DNA from: Lanius collurio
Taxonomy: Eukaryota; Chordata; Aves; Passeriformes; Laniidae
Direction: 5' to 3'
Assembly: GCA_020086605.1 (NCBI GenBank)
Contig: JACBWW010000015.1
Location: 5,911,513 to 5,975,512 of the forward strand
DNA length: 64,000 bases
In this document: piece after piece, positions 47,965-60,700 of the stretch
Layout of the letters: each line of letters starts with the position of its first letter
How positions within the stretch are numbered: the stretch's first letter is position 1
Translations under genes and position numbers: made by a program
The notes under the pieces: model-generated
Databases searched by the model: none
Told to the model about the DNA's origin: nothing
What the model saw: only the letters and a program-made list of their open reading frames with translations

Positions 47965-49437
47965 ATGACAAGAAAGTGATCAGGATAATGATAGATAATC
48001 CTGCTTGAACAACCTGATTGCCTTCTACAATGTAACAATTACCTACCTGGGTGTATGAGGGGAGAGGGATATCATCTATCTTGACTTCAACAAGGTTTTC
48101 AACGCTGTCTCTCACAAAGTCGTCATAGCCAAACTCAGGAAGTGCAGACTGGATGAGTGGACAGTGAGATGGGTTGAGAACTGGCTGAACAGCAGATCCC
48201 AGAGGGTTGTAATCAGTGGCACAGGGTCTAGCTGGATGCCTGTCACTAGTGGTGGTCCTCAAGGTTCAACACTGGGCCCAGAATTGTTTAGTTTGCTAAT
48301 CAACAACTTGATGAAGGGGCAGAGACCTCCTCAGCAAGTTCACAAAGCTGGGAGGAGTGGCTGATACCCCAGAGGGCTCTGCAGCCCTTCAGAGCCCTTG
48401 ACAGGCTGGAGAGATGGACACAGAGGAATTGTAGAATCATAGAATGCTTCAGATTGAAAGGGACCTTAAAGATCATCCAGTTCCAACCCTCCTGCACACA
48501 TTTCACTAGACCAGGTTGCCCAGAGCTCCATCCAACCTGGCTTTAAACAATTTCAGAGATGAATTATCCACAGCTTCTCTGGACAACATCTTCCAGTGCC
48601 TTATCAGGCTCACAGTAAAGAATTTTTCTGTAATGTCTAATCTAAATTTACTCTCTCAGTTTGAAGTTTTTCCATCTGAAGTTCAACAGAGGCAAATGCA
48701 GTGTCTTGCACCTGGGAAGGAATAACCACATGTTCCCCCACAGGCTGTGGGATGAGCTACTGGAAAGCAGCTCTGTGGAGAAGAAGCTGGTGGACAACAA
48801 GCTGTCCATGGGCCAGCAGTGCCCTTGTGGCAAACAAGGCCAGTGGTATCCTGGGGTGTATTAGGAAGAGCTTTGCTGGTAGGTCAGGGAATGAGATCTT
48901 GCCTCTCTACTCAACTCTGGTGAGGCCACATCTGGGGTGCTGTGTCCAGTTCTGGGCTCCCCAGTATAAGAGAGACATGGAACTTCTGGGGCAAGTCCTA
49001 TTGAGGGCAATAAAGATGATTAAGGGACTGGACCATTTCTCTTATGAGGAAAGGCTGAGGGAGCTGGGCCTGTTCAGACTTGAGAAGAGACAGCCAAGAG
49101 GGAGCTTCATCAATGTCTGTCAGTATCTGAGGGAGGGTGTCAGTGGACAGAGCCAGGCTCTGCTCAGTGGCACCAAGCAATAGGGCAAGAGGCAATGGGC
49201 AGAAACTGATGCCCAGGAAGTTCCACCTGACCATGAGGAAAAACTTCTCTATTGTGTAAGTGACTGAGCACTGAAACAGATGGTCCATAGAGGCTGTGGA
49301 GTCTCCTTCACTGGAGATGTTCAAGAATGATGTAGACACAACCCCGTGTCATGTGCTCTAAGATGACTGCTTGAGCAGGGAGGCTGGATCAGATGACCCA
49401 CTGAGGTCCCTTCCGACCTTTCTGTCATTCTTTGATT
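47965..49437 (+). mobile_element. CR1 LINE with reverse-transcriptase remnant, interrupted by another CR1
   Basis: The plus strand carries the finger/palm part of a CR1 reverse transcriptase: IYLDFNKVFNAVSHK at about 48072-48118 and GPQGSTLGPELF near 48254-48290. After the nested insertion come the thumb and tail: [28 protein letters not shown], and SYEERLRELGLFRLEKR near 49038. The catalytic Asp-Asp motif region is lost at the insertion point. Stops and frameshifts are present, and the 5' end is truncated. The 3' end is the usual CR1 tail (ATTCTTTGAT). Confidence 0.9.
48433..48668 (-). mobile_element. CR1 3' end inserted inside the other CR1
   Basis: Begins on the plus strand with AGAATCATAGAATG, the reverse complement of a CR1 tail, and runs through the usual 3' UTR phrases in reverse. 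The surrounding plus-strand CR1 resumes after it at GAAGTTCAACAGAGGC, so the insertion happened in the outer copy after its own integration. Confidence 0.85.
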
Positions 49438-50104
49438 ACAAGACCAAAGCAATTGGGAATATGGGCAGCTCACTGTGACTCTCTGCATTGCCTTCTCAAG
49501 GAGACAGTTACTGGTGACCAGGCCATCAGGAGTGTCATGAGAAGGGTGAAAATGACACCATTCTTATAGAGGCATATATTAATAAATTTCTCACTAACAA
49601 TTTACACTTCTGTTGCTAATGAGTTCTGTTTTGTGTCAATTAGGTAATCTGGACGGTGAATGTTAGCACTTGGACTAACCGTAACAAATTTTTGCTGTGT
49701 TTTAATTAACTTTTTAGGTTTTTAATTAGACTAGCAACATTATTTGACTTTCTGTATGTGATGCAATCCTACAATCATCTGTTAAGTACAAAGAAAAAAA
49801 ATCACAAAAACTTCTCAGTAAACATTTCCTTTTTTAAAAAATCCTAACATCAGTTAACATAACAGAATGTACTTCTGTTTTGTTTTCCAGAGGGGTGGTT
49901 ATGATAAATAAAAGGGAAATACTGTTTCATGCATAGTTGCTTTCATTGAGAATCAAAGTTTAACTTATGATTATTACTTAGTCAAAATATATATTTCAAA
50001 TCAGTTGGTTGCACCTCATGGTCATGACAGTCTTAGAACTAATTACAAATTGTGATTTTATGTAGCTGAGAAGCAAAGACATTTTGTTTATATGATACAT
50101 AGAG
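49438..50104. other. AT-rich sequence with no recognised feature
   Basis: Nothing supported. Confidence 0.45.
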
Positions 50105-50182
50105 GGCAAGGCAGAACCAGTGATTACACTTAGAATTGCCTATTTTCTGGTCCATTGCCCTAATCACAAGATCATCTTTCTA
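50105..50182 (-). mobile_element. Possible remnant of a tRNA-derived SINE head
   Basis: The minus strand contains GATCTTGTGATTAGGGCAAT, like the A-box region of tRNA-derived SINEs (…CTAGTGGTTAGAGCA…). A degenerate B-box-like stretch and GGTTCTGCC follow in the expected order. Too diverged to name; MIR-like or another ancient amniote SINE. Confidence 0.35.
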
Positions 50183-53116
50183 TATTCAATTTTGGGTAAT
50201 AAAGAAACTATATAATATGGATTTTTCAAGCTTCATTTCCAATGACTTGTCTGCAACCAGGGTGCAATTTTATTTTGTCTCTTAGGCAACATTCTTTATC
50301 TCAATTTGTTTTGAAGTAAAGGGGACTTTTGTATGCAATGAGTACAGTTTTTTTTTTTTTAAATGGCATATATTATTCAGAATCTCATCAGCGATGAATA
50401 GAGATATTCATTTTTCCACATTGTAGTTCCTTTTTCTTTGGTTTGGTACTTAGTCACAATCAAAATATTTCCAACCTGCTTTTTCAAGTAGGCTTTGAAT
50501 GACAAACAATAGCATTAGGTGCAAAACCAAACCTTATTAACATTTGTTACAATTAATTGATTAGATGATTGATTGTAGAAAGTGGATCACTGTTTTTCCT
50601 TAGAATACTTCCAAGTATTCACAGGTACATAATCATTGAGTTGTATGGATATAATGTCCTCCTAGATCTTTACTTTTTAAAATCATCTGTGTGTAGTAGT
50701 TAAATCAATGTGTAGTAATGCAAATACATACTGCCAAAACCATCCAATGAATAATGCCTGTAGTTAGACACTATGGAAAGCTGCAAGTAGTAACACAATT
50801 GATCCTTTCCCAAGTACCACAGACATTTCATGCAATCAGCAGTGATCCTTCTCAGATATCAGGAGAAGAAATGCAATTATTGTCAGCAAGTATCACAGCT
50901 GAAACCTTTCTGAGTGAGTATGTCAGATTTTGAAATTTCCTTTCACATCACAAATTAGAAAAAAATCATGTTCAATTAATATAATATGAAAAATATACCC
51001 CACTCTACATCAGAATTGCTTTCATAATCTTACCTCTCTTATCAGCTCTAGAGGTCTTACATAATGTATCGGTCAAAATCTTAAACAATGTGAGACATAA
51101 GTAATATTTTAAAACAAAACCCAAAAGCACATCAATAGGCAAGTCTGTAGGCACCACTGATTTTTGAAAGTTTGAAGATTACCTTTCTGAAAAGCCATTC
51201 TCTGTAGAATATACTAATTACTGTAAAACTACATAACTGCAAAACTGTTACTATATAAAATAATAAAATGCCTATACCAGTAAAAAATGTCATAAATTAC
51301 AGATAAAAGTATATATTTATAAATACATTGATCTCATCATTTTGAACTTCTTTCCGTTGTCATGACTCAGACCATAGTGTCTGGGTTTTAATAGTGTTTA
51401 TGTATTCAGTACTAAGAAACATTATGTCATGTCCAAAATTTTTTTTTTTTTTTTTTGCATGTTCTCTTTTTTAAATACTCTGCCACTGATCTCAAGAGAA
51501 TTACTTTCTCTAATGTTAAGTCTGTATGTACAAAAGAAATCATATAAGTAAGAAAAATTGCAATGTCTGATATTATTTTTAGCCCATCCATTTGCTTTAA
51601 TCCCAATTGTTTTGTGGAAAATATGCACAAATGTATCACCATAAACTCTTTCTACAAAATTATAAAAGTTAAAAGTTATCTATTGATAGCTAGAGAGAAA
51701 GAACAGATTATCTCAGTTCATCTTTGGAAAAGTAACAAGGAAATAAATATGAACTTCTTAGTTTATCACTGACAAAAGACAATTTGAATAACTCTGCAAG
51801 CATTTAAGAATCAATCTAATGAGTTTTGAGCAATGAATACTTTGAAGTTACAGGCAAAATATTGCCTTGGCTTTGAGATGTCATTTATGCTTACGAAGTA
51901 ATCCATCTTGCTCCAAGATTATTTCGCCTCTGCTTCTCATAAAATGATTCGTATCAATATTTATCTTTATGCTTCTGTTGTTTTGTTTATGGCTTAAGTT
52001 ATAACATTAAAGCTCTTCATATTGACTAACCATCAGTTGTTTATACAAAGATTTGATTAAACTTTTTAAGTGAAAAATTACAATTCAGAGTTAGCTTAGA
52101 AACACATTGATTCAGTAGTGGTGTGATCAATATCAAGTATACAAAGATAATTAAAACTGGTTTTAAATCATAAAATTGAAGAGTTTTTCCAGTTTTTAAA
52201 TATGATCCTGTTGCATAGCTAATGGTAATAGCAAGCAAACTTATTTCTCTAAATTATCTTCAGACTGGAAAAGCTACATTTCAGGCAAAAATATTTTGAG
52301 GGCAGAACTATGTATAGTTAAAGAAAATATTTCCCAGATAGGTTGATTTTGCATGACATTGTTACCAGACAGTCTCTGAATAGTTTACAGGTGTTTTGAA
52401 AGGCATGTCCTAAATTTAGTTTCTTAGTTTTTGTCAAAAATATACTAGAACATGAAAAAATTTTGTTACTTTCAGGACAAGCAAGAAAAGAAAACCTTAT
52501 ACTGAAAGTTTAGAAATTCAAATTGCTTTTTGAAATTTTAAATTGTTTTACTAGTTACTCAGGAAAGACTAAATTGGTTTGGATTAGTTTTCCCAGACAA
52601 ATGAGAAAAACTTTTGTATTATGTTGCAATTTTATACATATTCATGGCTTCACAGTTAAACTTGATTCATAAAATCTTTTCCAAAGAGCTGGCAAAAGCA
52701 CATTCATTTAGAACTGCTGTCTTATATCCATCCTCATTTTATGTCAAGATGAAACCTGTACTGTTAAAAGATGTATTTTGGAAATAACTTTCTTAGCTCA
52801 CTTGAGATATGTGGTAATACAAAGGAGTTCATGTAAAGAGAAAAGAGGGAAATGAATCTGTGCTCCTGAAATTTCACACAGTTATGCATCTTTTTATTTA
52901 TGATGGACTAGGTGACAATACTGTTCTGTAGTCCTTGATTGGGAAACTATTTTCTTGAGTAGAAACTACAAGATCAGATTTGAGAGTACATTACAGTCAT
53001 GTCAGACTTTACTCAATTTAAAGTTTACCCTCATTTTACTTCATGTTCAGATCACTACTTAGAACACCTGAACCTCATATTTTCCTCTTTTTTTTTTTTT
53101 GGAATTTTGAATGCAG
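50183..53116. other. AT-rich sequence with no recognised feature
   Basis: A poly(T) run at 51439-51456 and scattered splice-like motifs only. Confidence 0.45.
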
Positions 53117-53289
53117 AAGCACCTCCAGCTAAGAAGTTCTTACACGTGCTGTCCAAAAATGCCACAGAACCGGTGCTGAATTCATTTGATCCAGTCCGAC
53201 TGCAGCGAAGAACCAACAGGGTGCCCATGGAGAGCCAGCACTGTGTTAGACCAGGAAACATCTTCAACCATGGGGAGTGCATTTGTTAA
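53117..53289 (+). CDS. Candidate terminal coding exon of an unidentified plus-strand gene
   Basis: After a T14 tract and an acceptor (TTTTGAATGCAG), the plus strand is open in phase 2 for 56 codons to a TAA at 53287-53289. Pieces: APPAKKFLHVLSKNATEPV, NSFDPVRLQRRTNRVPMES, QHCVRPGNIFNHGECIC. GC is near 50% and several CpGs are kept in a region of about one-third GC. The end has three Cys in an EGF- or secreted-peptide-like C...C.C pattern, and there is a dibasic-type RR. No donor is present, so a last exon fits best; AATAAA follows at 53557. It might also be a decayed retrocopy. Confidence 0.42.
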
Positions 53290-53556
53290 CATGGGTCAAT
53301 ATGAAATCATATTTTAATATCCCTTCTTGATTTGTAAAAGTAATTAATCTCTGCCTAGTGTTATTATTCACTTTATTACTATTAAAGTAAATGCACTTTT
53401 TTTTGGTCTTTTTTTGATCCTCTTCAATTAATTTTTTTTCCCAGGTTAGCAAAGTGATCTGGAACACAGCATATCAGAAGCCAGAAGATGAATTTACAGA
53501 ATAAGATGTATCTTTTCATTCTCTTGTTCAGCACATCTTATTGAGAAAATACGCCC

Positions 53557-53562
53557 AATAAA
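53557..53562 (+). terminator. Poly(A) signal AATAAA after the 53.1 kb exon
   Basis: First AATAAA downstream of the TAA at 53289, about 270 bases on; a second lies at about 53603. This is consistent with a short 3' UTR. Confidence 0.3.
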
Positions 53563-56500
53563 TTATCAGTTATGGCAATATCTTTCTCTTAAGTGATGAC
53601 AATAAATTTAGCACCCGCCAAAATGCCTACAAAATGCAAAAGATTTCAAGACAAAAACCCTAGCAAATTCCAGTACCCATTTTAACGGCATTGTCTAGGG
53701 ACAAAGAATATAAAATTGAAATTTTTATAACTTTAACATAATGTACAAATAGGTTTCTATGGGGAGTACTAGATTTCCAGTGGCAAATACTGCCAACCTG
53801 CATTCCAATCCCAGCTCATTCGTAGGCTCAAGCAGTCAGCTACTTGATCAAATGTCTCCAAATGCAACTGATCTCCACACAAAAATTCAGCCCTGAACAG
53901 TTTAAATATGGCAAGTCCAGCTCTATCCCTGCTATACTGCTAAAAGAGATCTGTAATAAGCCCTATATATTAGATGTAACAATCTTATAGATTCTGAGGA
54001 TTCCCTTATATTGGAAAGAAAGGAAAATGTGAGTTATCTCTAATCTCTGCACTCTGACAGCCCACTTTGAAAGAGAATGTAAAAAATAAAACCTGCAAAT
54101 AACTATCTTGTGGATTTATATTTTTCTCTAAGAAAAGAAGAGATTTTGTTTCAATATTTTATCAGAGTTAGACTGGCAGCAATAGCTTCTATTAGATGTA
54201 ACATGATAAAACTGGACTTCAGAACACCTCACATCTCTGGATTACCATTCTTCCTTGTGACACTTAAAAATCCAGTTCTACTTGGCCTACAATTTCATGA
54301 TAGGACCTTGCCACCATTTTCCAATATTTTTTTCTCACTCTTGCCCTTAGCTATAAATTCAAACCACAACTAATGTGTCTTAAAATTAGTTATTACTGTG
54401 TGGTACACATCTAAATGAAGGACAAGCTTTTCATAAGAGATACTGAACAGCCCTTTCCCTCTATGCTTTGCAACCAGTGAGTATATTCTAGGTATATTTC
54501 CCAACAGTGTATTTCTCTTCCCATATACATGTGAAGTACAGTTCAAAAATCCAGATTTATTTGCCCTCCATAAAAAAAGAACAAAACAGTTTTATCAAAA
54601 GCTGAAAGAAGCTCATTTGCAGCTCTCTGATAAGCAAACAGCCCAGTTCTTAATTCTTTTTTCCTTTAACTAGGGCAACTCTTTCTCACCATCTCCAAAA
54701 ATATTAAATTTGTCTATTGTGTTTTAATAAGGAGTAGCATAAAAGTAAAGCTCATGTCAATGAAACAAGCGCTGGCACTTTTTTTTTTCCAGCACATCCC
54801 TGCAACAAGAACAGGTAATGGTCTTAGTGTACTGCTGAGGGTTAGAGGTCATTTGAAAGATGAGATTATTTCCAAGAACAACAAAAACAAATAAAAAGTT
54901 AAGAATCAGAAATGCAAAAATCCTGCTGGATCTCTTTGGCAGCAATTGCTTTATAATTACCTATTTTATGTTAACTGCTGCATTTTTTTTCTCCTAAAGG
55001 TCCATTTTGCTTTCTACCTTCTTTTTTTTTTTTAATAATTTCAATATATTTATTTTGTGTTATATTTTCTTATTCCCTAAGTTTTGTCATTTTTCTTAGT
55101 GGAAATACAGAGCATAAGAATTTAACTGGTTCCGGAAGGACTTTTCCACTTTTCTAACTGAGTTTGCTGAAAACATTAGGAATGGAATCTCCCTAATAAA
55201 AAATAACAGTTTTTACTTATTCCACCAAACACATTGATACAAGCCTCTTAAATATCAGAATAGTCTTGAAGTCTTGCCAAGAATTACTGAGATCAGTGAA
55301 AAGATTAAAAGCTGCTTCTCTGTGGAAGGTTTTACTTTCTTCTCCTCTGTCTTTACTCTTCTCATTTCATTATAGTTTACATGAATTCTTAATTTTTTAT
55401 GTCAACAGTACACTTAAAATGTTAATACTTCATAAATTAAATAATTATGTAAAGTAAAAGTGAAAATATTATCACTGTAATAGGAGTTGGGTTTTCTGAC
55501 TAAACATTGTGAAACTTTTCACCTTCCTGACATATGTCATATTTTCTTTAATCAATCACAAAACAATAGGTAGACCTTCCTATGAAGCAGACACAATGCT
55601 TCATTTTCTCAGGTGCTGGAAATGATATTGCTTCTAATGAGGATAAGCACGGATGAGTGAACAGTATAAGAGATTCATAGCTACTGCTGTCATTGACACT
55701 CATGAAACACAAGTCATGTTTCAGCTGTCAAGTCCTAAAATTCCTAAACTTTCTTCCACAATTTGGGGTACTTTTAAGGAAGTATAATTAATCAAAAACT
55801 CCCTAGCTTCAAGTCATTCTTTAACGACTTATTGGAATAGTCATGCAATTTCCCTAAGAGACACAGATAAATGCTACAAACATACAGAGTGTGAAAAAAA
55901 TGTTATCTGAAATGTTAGTTTACACACACAGGTGTTAGACATCATTTAGATTCTTCTTCTAACACAGATAAAGCACATCTGGCAGTTAATATTTTGTCAG
56001 AGAAAGTCTTGCTGAGCCTCATCACAACCAAGTGTTTCCAGTTTCCTCTCCCTGCACAAAGCATGAAGTAATATTACACATCAAAATTTGTTTTGATGAA
56101 ACATCACATGTTTTTTCAGCTCATGAGAGTTCATCCTTTTTAAACTGCTGCTGTGTTTGAAATACAAATGGTTTAAACAGCACAGTAGACTGGTGTTTGA
56201 AAGCTGTTGTCAGCACTGGAAGGAAGCATCTTTTCTTTTTCAAACTAAAAGCTAAAATGTTGTTTTTCCTCATATGTAACCACAGAAACCACTTCAAATG
56301 GACAAATACCTTCTAGAGACATATGTAACCCCATTTCTGTGGATCATGAGAGCAATGCCGTCCCTGTCCTATTCCAGCTGGCCTTCCAATCCATCCAGAA
56401 AGGGAAACCACAAATTCCCTGAGACTGAAACAAGCATTTCAAGTTCAGAAAAATCCTTCAGCATTAACCACAGCAGAAACTACAGCTCCAAGAGCAAACA

Positions 56501-57736
56501 AAATCCTCTTCCATATCAAATCCATCCCATGTTTATAGAGTTCCCAGGACAATGTTATCATGCTGATCTTTTATTTAAGATGTTAAGAGTGCTTTTGTTA
56601 TTTACTGGAAGCTCTTTAACCTCCATCTCTCCGCTGTTGTTTCCCCTTTTTCCTTCCTCTCTTCTTTCCCTGGATTGCTACTGCCCACAAATATATACAA
56701 ATGTATACGCACAGAACATATAAAACAACAAATTTAAAAAAGCTAAACATTTGATTTCTACAGCTTTTTGCAAATTCAATCTGACTACAACTTTTCTAAC
56801 CTTATTTGTATTTTATTTGTTCAGCAAATGAATGAAGTTTGGGTTTTTTTGTTTTTTTTTAATCAAGCAAAAGGAATCAGAACAGAAACTAAATACTTTT
56901 ATTATTGTAAAAGTTCTGACCATGTATATATCTAAAGAGGGAATCAATTATGTGCTTGACACTTGATATGCTTCAGCATTCCCGATGTAGTCAGAGTATG
57001 GAAGAAAAGAGGGATAGTCCTCTTTGTCACAAAGCAGGCTGACAAAAAGTGAAAATCATTCAAAGTTTTGATAAAAATTCAGAATAAATCTCCATTACCT
57101 GGTTTCAAATCTATTTCAAACTTGCAATTCACTCCAGCTTTTCCTAAAAGCTAAAATCAGAAATTCTCCTTTTTCTTTTTTACTGTTCTGGATTTTATTT
57201 TCCTTTTGCTTCCTGTTGTCTTGATAGTGATATCTTTTCTAAGCCTCCCACAGATATTTTCTGATTTTATGCCTCCATGTTTTAAATTTTATTTTTTCCC
57301 TGAGATTGAGGAATGTATTATGGCAGATCAAGTCAGTCAATGTGTTTTGGAACACAATGAAAAATAACTTATGGAAAATGAAAAAGGTTAGAGTGCATTG
57401 TCCCAGAAGATTAAAAATGCAGATATATTTCTACAAGAAATTTTTGAGTAATCTGCAATAAGATTTTTCATTAGCTTTTCTTCTTTTCAAAAAGAGAGGC
57501 AAAAAAATAACCAGTTTTTTACTATTTCAAAATTTCTATCTACCAAATATTTTTATGAGATTCCAAAAGTCTTCACACTACACAAATTTTATACACAATA
57601 TAAACAGGTTTGACCACTGTAGGCAGCTCAGCACTGCACAGCTGCTTTGTCAATCCCCTACAGTCGCATGGGGGAGAGAACAGGAAGAGTAAAAGTGAGA
57701 AAAATTGTGGGTTATGCTACATAGTTTAGTAGGAAA
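53563..57736. other. AT-rich sequence with no firm feature
   Basis: A 141-codon plus-strand open frame at 56298-56723 follows an acceptor-like sequence (about 56265-56285) but has low-complexity Ser/Leu/Phe composition and no donor. I do not call it. Confidence 0.4.
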
Positions 57737-57771
57737 AGCAAAAGCTTTTGCTTTGCACACAAGCAAAGCAA
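57737..57771. repeat. Perfect palindrome overlapping a 9-bp hairpin
   Basis: AGCAAAAGCTTTTGCT (57737-57752) is a perfect 16-base palindrome. It overlaps TTGCTTTGC (57748-57756), which pairs with GCAAAGCAA (57763-57771) across a 6-base loop. Confidence 0.85.
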
Positions 57772-60700
57772 GAAATTAATTCACTTTTTCCCATCAATGG
57801 GGAATCAGGGTCACATCACAAATCCTTTGGAAAGAAAGATATTATGGTATATATTGTAATCGAACCAGTGATTCTTCAAAAGGACAAGAAAGAAACGTAC
57901 AGAATTGTGGCTGCTTGTATAAGAAAGGAGCAAAGAAAATAGCATAGTTTCATGTTTTAGTCTGTACAATTTCACTTGGAATATAAGACACTAGTCATTT
58001 TGTTTGCAGTAAAGAGCAGAAGGGAATGCTGTTAATGTCAAAGTTGCTTAGATACATAGCCCTACTTAAATCAATATGAATTAAGCTTCTAAAAACATTT
58101 GTAATCTGGGCCTATGGTGCTTGTGCATCAAAATAATCAGGAGAGATTTAGTATGCATGGTTTTTTTCCCTGAAGGTTGAGCAAGAGTTGTGTTCAGCCA
58201 GCATTACAAATGACTAAAGATGAATGGATAAATAAGTTTCACAGATTTGAGTTTCTATTGCAGACTGAGGCATTTGGACAGAAGGACAACCCTTCTGTAC
58301 TGATCAGTGATCCTCACCTATTCCAATGGCAACAGGCTTCCTGTGGGGTTTATTGTTTTATAACATAGCCATCTGTGCTGGTGTCATGTTGTGGATGGGT
58401 CTGAAAACATAGATAGGAATTATGGTGACACTAACTTTTATATGCAGTACTGCCTGGCTAATAAAACTTGGCCATAATCTCACTCTTCCACAGCTTCAAC
58501 TACTCCAAAAATCAAGTAATACCCATCCCACTAACATAAATTGACTTTATGGTACTGTCATGGACAGAGAATTCTCTTAAAGGTAAGAAAGGCAAGATCA
58601 GACAATTGAATAAACAAAGGCTTTTCTTAATTGTTGTCTGTTTGCAGATAGGGGTTGTTTTTTGCTTGTTTGTTTATTTCTTTTCCTTGTTATTTTGTCA
58701 CCTATTTATTGAGTAATCCATTCAGGATTGGGAAGGACAATGATGACAATAAAATATGGTGATTTTGACAACTTTTACTAATAGAAAATGTGATTCCAGA
58801 ACAACTTTGCAGAATTCCACATAATTTAACTCTTTCTTTGGTTAGTCTGTGCTCTCTAACATTGATGACAAGGTTTCACCAGTTTATCTTTAACCAATCA
58901 TTCCAAATTCCAGAAACACCACAGGAAAAGAAACTAACTAGCACTTACTTTGTAATTGTATGTATTTGCATTAAATTGATTTCACCTGGGATGGCATTTT
59001 AAGAGAAACAGGGTGCTTCATTTTGATTCCCATAAGAAACAATTGTGCTTTGTGATAATTCCTATTTGATACACAAAGTAAGATAGAAAATGAGAAAGAG
59101 AAAGAAAATGAACACTGTAAAGAACAGAGTAGAATTCTTATAGCAGAAAATAAAACTGTAAGAAGTTAAGAGTCAGAACTTGAAAGAAGATTCCTGAGTG
59201 GGACAGAAGAAACTGAAAGGATAATCTATAAAGAAACAGATTTTTCAACAGAACTTTAAAAAACAAAAATTGAAAGTAGGCATAAATACTAGAGAAGCCA
59301 AATATGGAAAGAAAAAGAAGAAGCAAAAGGGAAGTCATGGTCTGAGTAGTACTCTAGACTCACCAGACAGTTCACAACAGCAGGAATGTCTAACAATTTT
59401 CTGAACTGTAAAAACTGAACCTTCCCTGGGGTGCCTTTTTTTCTTTTCTTTTTTTTTTTTTTGGTTACATTCACTCTATTCTTGGACTGTACTTTGCTAT
59501 CCAAAAATCTGAATTGGGAGGAGAGCCTGGAAAAGCAAAAGTGCTCTAGGTTTCTTAATTACTCCCAATGACTTTGATATTATAGAGCCACAGCTGTGCT
59601 GAAGGCAAAGACACGAAGCTTTCTTTGCTTCTGCAAAGCCATCTGGCATACCCCTGTCTGCAGAACCATCCCAGGTGGTGCACAACCTGGTTAACCCAGC
59701 CTCCATCCAGCTGGATACCCAAATGAGATGTTTATGCTAGGAGGGATTTTCAAGATCCTTTACAGATAGCAGTTCAGCTGCCATGTTCTGCCTCACTGCT
59801 GTTGGAGCAGAGACTGAGGGCACCATAGCAGGACCTCTGTTTCCCCAACCAGGGCTGCTCTGTTGTATTCATTGGTACTTTAACATGGATTCAGCTGTGG
59901 TCTGCAAGATGAACCTACATTTTTCAACGAAGAAATATTAAAATTACTGCTCTTCACCCAAGAGTTAGAAAAGCTGTAGCAAGACTATATGACTGATTTG
60001 AAAGTACCTCAAGCACTCAACAGTCAAATAAAAAAGTCTCTAAGACAATTTATGATGGACATTCAAACAATCAGATTGCTGGTTGAACCATCAACGTGGG
60101 ACAGAAGAAGCTAAAAAGGAAGTCTTCCATGAAAGTGTAGCTAAAACATGGCATATTTTAGAACTGAGCTTCTATGATCAATATGGTCTTCAGTGAAAAA
60201 TGTAGCCTGCTAATATGGTGTGATCTGGGGTAGGTCCATGACAGAGTATTCTATGCCAAGTGGTCTAATACTATTATGATAAAACAAGAATAAACTATGG
60301 AATGTTCTGACTTTTTTGTTATTTTATTATAGTGGCACCAAAATTGAACTATCCCTAGAATAATAAATGCAGAATGTTAAGCAATATGTAAAATCAACAA
60401 AATACAAGAAAAAGAGGAAAGTAAGCCAAAAAAAAAGAAGCCCAAAAAAATTCAAAAGCAGAGAGAGACAAAAAAATTTTATTATTCTCCGAGCAATTAG
60501 TCTTAGCTTTGATGCTGCTGAATAATATTTAGATCAGTATTTTGTCTTTTATTGTCTTTTGTCTTTTATTATATAAGGCATGAAAGTAACATTAATTTTG
60601 ACTTTTGGTATGTAGAAACAGAATGAGAGAGATTAAAATGGTTTTGTACAGTAGTAGGCCTTTAAAGTTATTATATCAATAATGATAATTCAATAACAGA

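Noticed and set aside
48164..49183. Reverse-transcriptase-like open frames as an active gene
   Set aside because: They belong to a truncated, interrupted CR1 with stops and the catalytic region missing.
56298..56723. 141-codon plus-strand open frame
   Set aside because: Low-complexity Ser/Leu/Phe tail, no donor, no recognisable motif; the acceptor-like upstream sequence alone is not enough.
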